A stretch of DNA of 64,000 bases from Vibrio xiamenensis (GTDB taxonomy: Bacteria; Pseudomonadota; Gammaproteobacteria; Enterobacterales; Vibrionaceae): the NCBI RefSeq assembly GCF_900100015.1, contig NZ_FNDD01000010.1, positions 62,001 through 126,000 on the forward strand, given 5' to 3'. Shown here in pieces: positions 61,115 to 64,000 of the stretch. The notes under the pieces were generated by a model. That model was given only the letters and a program-made list of their open reading frames with translations, was not told the origin of the DNA and ran no database searches. Both the position numbers and the translations under genes were made by a program. Each line of letters starts with the position of its first letter. Positions within the stretch are counted from its first letter, which is position 1.

Positions 61115-61936
61115 CTAAGCGTTGGCTTGATGCCCTGCGTTGTGCGCAGCGGCAAACAGTTGCTGTTCATTACGATAGAGCGGATAGCTCAGTTCAACAT
61201 GCAGCTTGACTAACCACGGCTGTTCAAGCCCAATCTGTTCAATGGATTGACGGTCTAGAAATACACTTTCCGGCGCCCCTTGCAGCGCCACGCGACCATT
61301 GGCCAGCACATACACGTAATCACACACTTGGTAGATCAAATCGATATCGTGACTTGAAATCACCACGTGTTTGCCCTGCTTCACCACTCGGTCGATGACA
61401 CTTTTCATATGCCTTACACCGCTTGGATCAAGCCCCGCCGTTGGCTCATCAAGCAGTAAGTAGTCACTGTTGAGTACCAAGGCCCCGGCAATGGCCACGC
61501 GCTTTTTCTGACCAAAACTCAAATACTGCACCGGACGGTCGATAAACCCGAGCCCATCCACCATGCGCAGTGCGCTGGCCGTGCGCCGCTGCACTTGCGC
61601 GCCATCAACACCGAGGTTTTTCAAACTAAACCCCACATCGCTGACAATATCGGTATGAAAAATCTGCTGATCCGGCTCTTGAAACACCAATGACACACGT
61701 TGGCGGTGAGCCAATAGTGCCGCTTTGCTATAACTCAGTGGCGTATTTTGCCAACGCACTTGGCCTTTGCTGGGTTTAAGCAAGCCAAGCAGCAATTGGA
61801 ACAGAGTGGATTTTCCGCAGCCGTTTGCGCCCACCACGCCAACCACTGGTGCCTGAGCGAAATTAAGCGTTAAATCATGCAATACCCATTCATCGCGCTG
61901 GTAGCCAAAACTCAGCCCTTGGGTGTTCAAACTCAT
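61115..61936 (-). CDS. cbiO: Cobalt ECF-type transporter ATPase CbiO
   Basis: This 273-residue ATPase drives cobalt uptake by the CbiMNQO system. Walker A is [11 protein letters not shown], the Q-loop [12 protein letters not shown], the signature [13 protein letters not shown], Walker [14 protein letters not shown] and the switch His lies in ISSHDID. The start overlaps the end of cbiQ by four bases (ATGA). Confidence 0.95.
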   Translation of the reverse strand: MSLNTQGLSFGYQRDEWVLHDLTLNFAQAPVVGVVGANGCGKSTLFQLLLGLLKPSKGQVRWQNTPLSYSKAALLAHRQRVSLVFQEPDQQIFHTDIVSDVGFSLKNLGVDGAQVQRRTASALRMVDGLGFIDRPVQYLSFGQKKRVAIAGALVLNSDYLLLDEPTAGLDPSGVRHMKSVIDRVVKQGKHVVISSHDIDLIYQVCDYVYVLANGRVALQGAPESVFLDRQSIEQIGLEQPWLVKLHVELSYPLYRNEQQLFAAAHNAGHQANA

Positions 61937-62613
61937 AGATGAAAATCTCCCTGATACAACTTAGCTTCCAGCGCCAACTGCATTTTTTGTTGACGAATCA
62001 ATACTCTTTCTAGCAGCAGTCCCACCAGCATCGCCAACGAACGCAACCATACTCGGCGTTTTCCATAGCCAAAACGCAGAGTTTGGGCGTTAAAAATCGC
62101 CTGCGCCTCTTCGATAAAAATAAAGATAAAGCGATAGGTCAGCATGACCTGCTCAATCAGCACCAGTGGCAAATGCGCACGTTTTAGCAGTGACAAACAT
62201 TGCTCAAACGGCGTAGTGAGCACAAAAAACAGGGTCGCGGCCAAACAGCACAGCGCGCGAAACGCGGTGTGCACCGCAAGCATCAAACTGGCATCACTGA
62301 TACCCAGATAACCATCGCCCCACCAAGGCAGCGCGACGATTAAATCCGCGGCTCGCGGTGCGCTGGTCAGCACCATCACCAGTAAACTCAGCAGCAAAAA
62401 TCCACTTGGCAGTGCGAGCCAAGCAAGATACTGGCGCACGCTCAGCCGCGCGGCGTGACAGGTCAACATCATCAGCGCGGCAAACAGCAGCGCTTGTTTT
62501 GCCAGTGGCAAACAAAATGCCAGCAGCAGACACAGGGCATACAACGCCGCTTTTCGCCCTTCGCCGACCGAGCGCCAGCGGCTTTGATAAGCAAATTTAT
62601 CGATGATCAACAT
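61933..62613 (-). CDS. cbiQ: Cobalt transporter transmembrane protein CbiQ
   Basis: This 226-residue membrane coupling subunit of the cobalt ECF-type transporter begins MLIIDKFAYQSRWRSV. Four to five hydrophobic segments follow. The cytoplasmic coupling helices carry the Ala-Arg-Gly-like motifs near EEAQAIFNAQTLRFGYGKRRVWLRS. ATG 62613 gives the family start; an open frame to 62688 lies inside cbiN and is not family-like. It overlaps cbiN by 17 bases. Confidence 0.9.
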   Translation of the reverse strand: MLIIDKFAYQSRWRSVGEGRKAALYALCLLLAFCLPLAKQALLFAALMMLTCHAARLSVRQYLAWLALPSGFLLLSLLVMVLTSAPRAADLIVALPWWGDGYLGISDASLMLAVHTAFRALCCLAATLFFVLTTPFEQCLSLLKRAHLPLVLIEQVMLTYRFIFIFIEEAQAIFNAQTLRFGYGKRRVWLRSLAMLVGLLLERVLIRQQKMQLALEAKLYQGDFHL

Positions 62614-62965
62614 GGCGCAGACCGCCTGATTTCGCCAAGTTTGGACGGCGCGAATTGGCTTTGCCTTCAGCCTCATTCTGACCTTCAACCTCGTTCTTAC
62701 CGGCGCTGCGACCGTGATAAAAACCGAGGATATAAAAGATCACCGCCGCGCCAAGTGAGCCTTGCAATGTAAACAGCAAACTCTCAATTTCACTGCTGGC
62801 TGGTTCAAACAGCGGCGCCGCCCATGGCTGATAACTCGGCGCAATCTGGTTTATCACCGCTTCTGCTTCGCCATCCGAGCCTTCATAAGCGCCGTTTTGA
62901 GTCACCACAAATGGCAGCGCCACCAATGCGCACAGCAGCGCGATCAAAGTTAAGGTCTTTTTCAT
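62597..62965 (-). CDS. cbiN: Cobalt transporter accessory protein CbiN
   Basis: This 122-residue protein has two membrane helices (about 3-22 and 66-86) joined by an extracytoplasmic loop (YEGSDGEAEAVINQIAPSYQPWAAPLFEPASSEIESLLF), the hallmark of CbiN. It is needed with CbiM for cobalt loading. The C-terminal tail of about 35 polar residues (GKNEVEGQNEAEGKANSRRPNL) is longer than in the Salmonella protein (93 residues). Its start overlaps the cbiM stop by four bases. Confidence 0.93.
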   Translation of the reverse strand: MKKTLTLIALLCALVALPFVVTQNGAYEGSDGEAEAVINQIAPSYQPWAAPLFEPASSEIESLLFTLQGSLGAAVIFYILGFYHGRSAGKNEVEGQNEAEGKANSRRPNLAKSGGLRHVDHR

Positions 62966-63699
62966 CGCAACACTCCTTGCGAGGTGATAAGCGAACGCTT
63001 GGTAAGCTGGTCATAAATCAGCACAGTTAACAGCCCTTCCGCCAGTGCAATCGGCACTTGTGTGACCATAAATACGCTGACAAATTTGACCACTGATCCC
63101 CAAACGCCCGCTTGCGGATCAGGAAACGCCAACCCGAGTTGCAACGAGGTGACAAAGTAAGTCGCAAGGTCGGCCACCACCGCGCACAAAAACACCGCGA
63201 TATCACGACGTAATCCAAGCCGTTTGGCGCCAATCCAGACCCAATAACCAAGCATTGGCGCCAGCACCGCCATCGACATGCCATTGGCGCCAAGCGTGGT
63301 TAAACCGCCATGCGCCAGCAACAGCGCTTGAAACAAGAGCGCAATAGCGCCAAGCACTGGCACTACCATAAAACCAAACAGAATCACTGCCAGCCCAACT
63401 CCAGTTGGGTGCGAACAACTGCCGGTGACCGAAGGCAACTTAAGCGCCGATAGCACGAAAATAAATGCACCGCACAGTGCTATCAGCACTTTTTTGTGAC
63501 TGTCCTGGCCAACAGTGCGCTTAAGATAACGAATGCTGAGCACCAGAAACGGAATAAACAGTACCCACCAAGTCAATGCCCATACTGGAGGGAGAAAGCC
63601 TTCCATAATGTGCATTGCGTTGGCATTGGTTGGCATCATGCCAAATGCGCCAATCCAAACGCTCCACGCCAAAGCATTGGGCGTTATTGTTGTTTTCAT
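62962..63699 (-). CDS. cbiM: Cobalt-binding membrane protein CbiM
   Basis: This 245-residue substrate-specific subunit starts at ATG 63699, which follows GGAGACGAAGG; the open frame to 63813 is not family-like. The first 28 residues form a signal peptide ending NANA, after which MHIMEGFLPP is the conserved metal-binding N-terminus of CbiM. Cleavage would expose Met-His at the N-terminus, as the family needs. Six further hydrophobic segments follow. Conserved HPTGVGLAVILFG and AHGGLTTLGANGMSMAVLAP carry further metal residues. Confidence 0.93.
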   Translation of the reverse strand: MKTTITPNALAWSVWIGAFGMMPTNANAMHIMEGFLPPVWALTWWVLFIPFLVLSIRYLKRTVGQDSHKKVLIALCGAFIFVLSALKLPSVTGSCSHPTGVGLAVILFGFMVVPVLGAIALLFQALLLAHGGLTTLGANGMSMAVLAPMLGYWVWIGAKRLGLRRDIAVFLCAVVADLATYFVTSLQLGLAFPDPQAGVWGSVVKFVSVFMVTQVPIALAEGLLTVLIYDQLTKRSLITSQGVLR

Positions 63700-63742
63700 C
63701 CTTCGTCTCCTTATTCGCAGCTCTAGGCTCGCACTTGTGAAT

Positions 63743-64000
63743 TTAACGAGTCGACCAAGCGCGATTGACAATAATGGTTGAAAAATACGGCAGCTCGATA
63801 TCGTCCGACACATCAGCCAACTGACGATAACTCAGTTCGTTGTCCATCGAAGCGTTGGCCATCAGCACAGCATGGTCAAGTAATTTAAGCTCGCCAAGTA
63901 GCTGTTTGATTGCGGCAAAGCGGCCATACACTTTCATTAGCACCACGCACTCGTGGTCAGTTAACGCGCTGGCAAGCTTTTGCACAGGCGCGGTGCACGA
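63743..64000 (-). CDS. Precorrin-2 C20-methyltransferase CobI/CbiL (partial, N-terminus outside window)
   Basis: About 85 C-terminal residues of a precorrin/cobalt-factor C20-methyltransferase are visible. The frame is open to the window edge, reading APVQKLASALTDHECVVLMKVYGRFAAIKQLL and ending ELPYFSTIIV. This end is typical of the family, which adds a methyl group from S-adenosylmethionine at C20 of the corrin ring. Its presence upstream of the transporter and cobQ/cobT suggests a larger biosynthesis cluster beyond the window. Confidence 0.75.
   Translation of the reverse strand, partial: SCTAPVQKLASALTDHECVVLMKVYGRFAAIKQLLGELKLLDHAVLMANASMDNELSYRQLADVSDDIELPYFSTIIVNRAWSTR

Noticed and set aside
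1..64000. CRISPR arrays, tRNA or rRNA genes, integrases, active insertion sequences
   Set aside because: None seen on either strand by eye. The transposase-like gene at 46346 has no terminal repeats.

Overview
The window looks like part of the second chromosome of a Vibrio or close relative (Gammaproteobacteria, Vibrionaceae). The evidence is the set of protein families (OmpU-type porins, Shy/MepM-type endopeptidase, VpsT/CpsQ-type LuxR regulator, many GGDEF proteins). From memory, the neighbourhood deoD / DUF523 / MerR / photolyase / L,D-transpeptidase / Lpp / DEAD helicase / second pst operon resembles the small chromosome of V. cholerae. No rRNA, tRNA, CRISPR, integrase or intact insertion sequence was seen. 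The + strand enters inside an AzlD gene and the window leaves inside a cobalamin methyltransferase gene on the - strand.

Layout. 1-13.7 kb is a housekeeping and signalling stretch: FAH-fold hydrolase, OhrR-like regulator, porin, a strong candidate for a sigma-54-driven small RNA (2825-2933), a glutaredoxin-domain protein, a LysR regulator, a GAF-GGDEF-EAL protein, an M23 endopeptidase, a CBM48 protein, two membrane proteins, and a periplasmic-protein/GGDEF pair. 13.7-34.8 kb is one large biofilm exopolysaccharide locus, AT-rich and mostly on the - strand. It runs from initiating sugar transferase, Wza-like protein, BY-kinase and polymerase through glycosyltransferases and an Alg13/Alg14-type pair to a VpsP-like protein and a flippase. 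It also carries a type I secretion ABC/HlyD pair, a VpsT-type regulator, two tandem RTX-like secreted proteins (CabA-like matrix proteins by context), a small secreted protein, a second porin, a second O-antigen-ligase-family protein and a low-molecular-weight tyrosine phosphatase. The layout recalls the brp/cab locus of V. vulnificus and the cps locus of V. parahaemolyticus.

35-52.8 kb holds a complete pstSCAB operon with a candidate Pho box, a DEAD-box helicase starting at TTG, lpp next to its likely L,D-transpeptidase, and a photolyase / MerR / DUF523 operon. Upstream of that operon are two tandem MlrA/LitR-like operators. Next come deoD, a transposase-derived zinc-ribbon protein, a TPR protein with a dead GGDEF-like end beside a TPR-GGDEF protein with an intact site, and a DUF3302/HlyD-type pair. 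52.8-58.1 kb is an L-rhamnose operon (rhaB, rhaT, rhaM, fucO, AraC regulator) without the isomerase and aldolase. 58.4-64 kb is a cobalamin cluster (cobT, cobQ, CbiMNQO cobalt transporter, start of cobI/cbiL), visibly richer in GC than the polysaccharide locus.

How the parts fit. c-di-GMP enzymes and a VpsT-like regulator are placed to control matrix polysaccharide and its secreted RTX-like proteins. The rest of the window is nutrient uptake (phosphate, rhamnose, cobalt) and envelope maintenance. All functions are read from sequence by eye; no database search was run.
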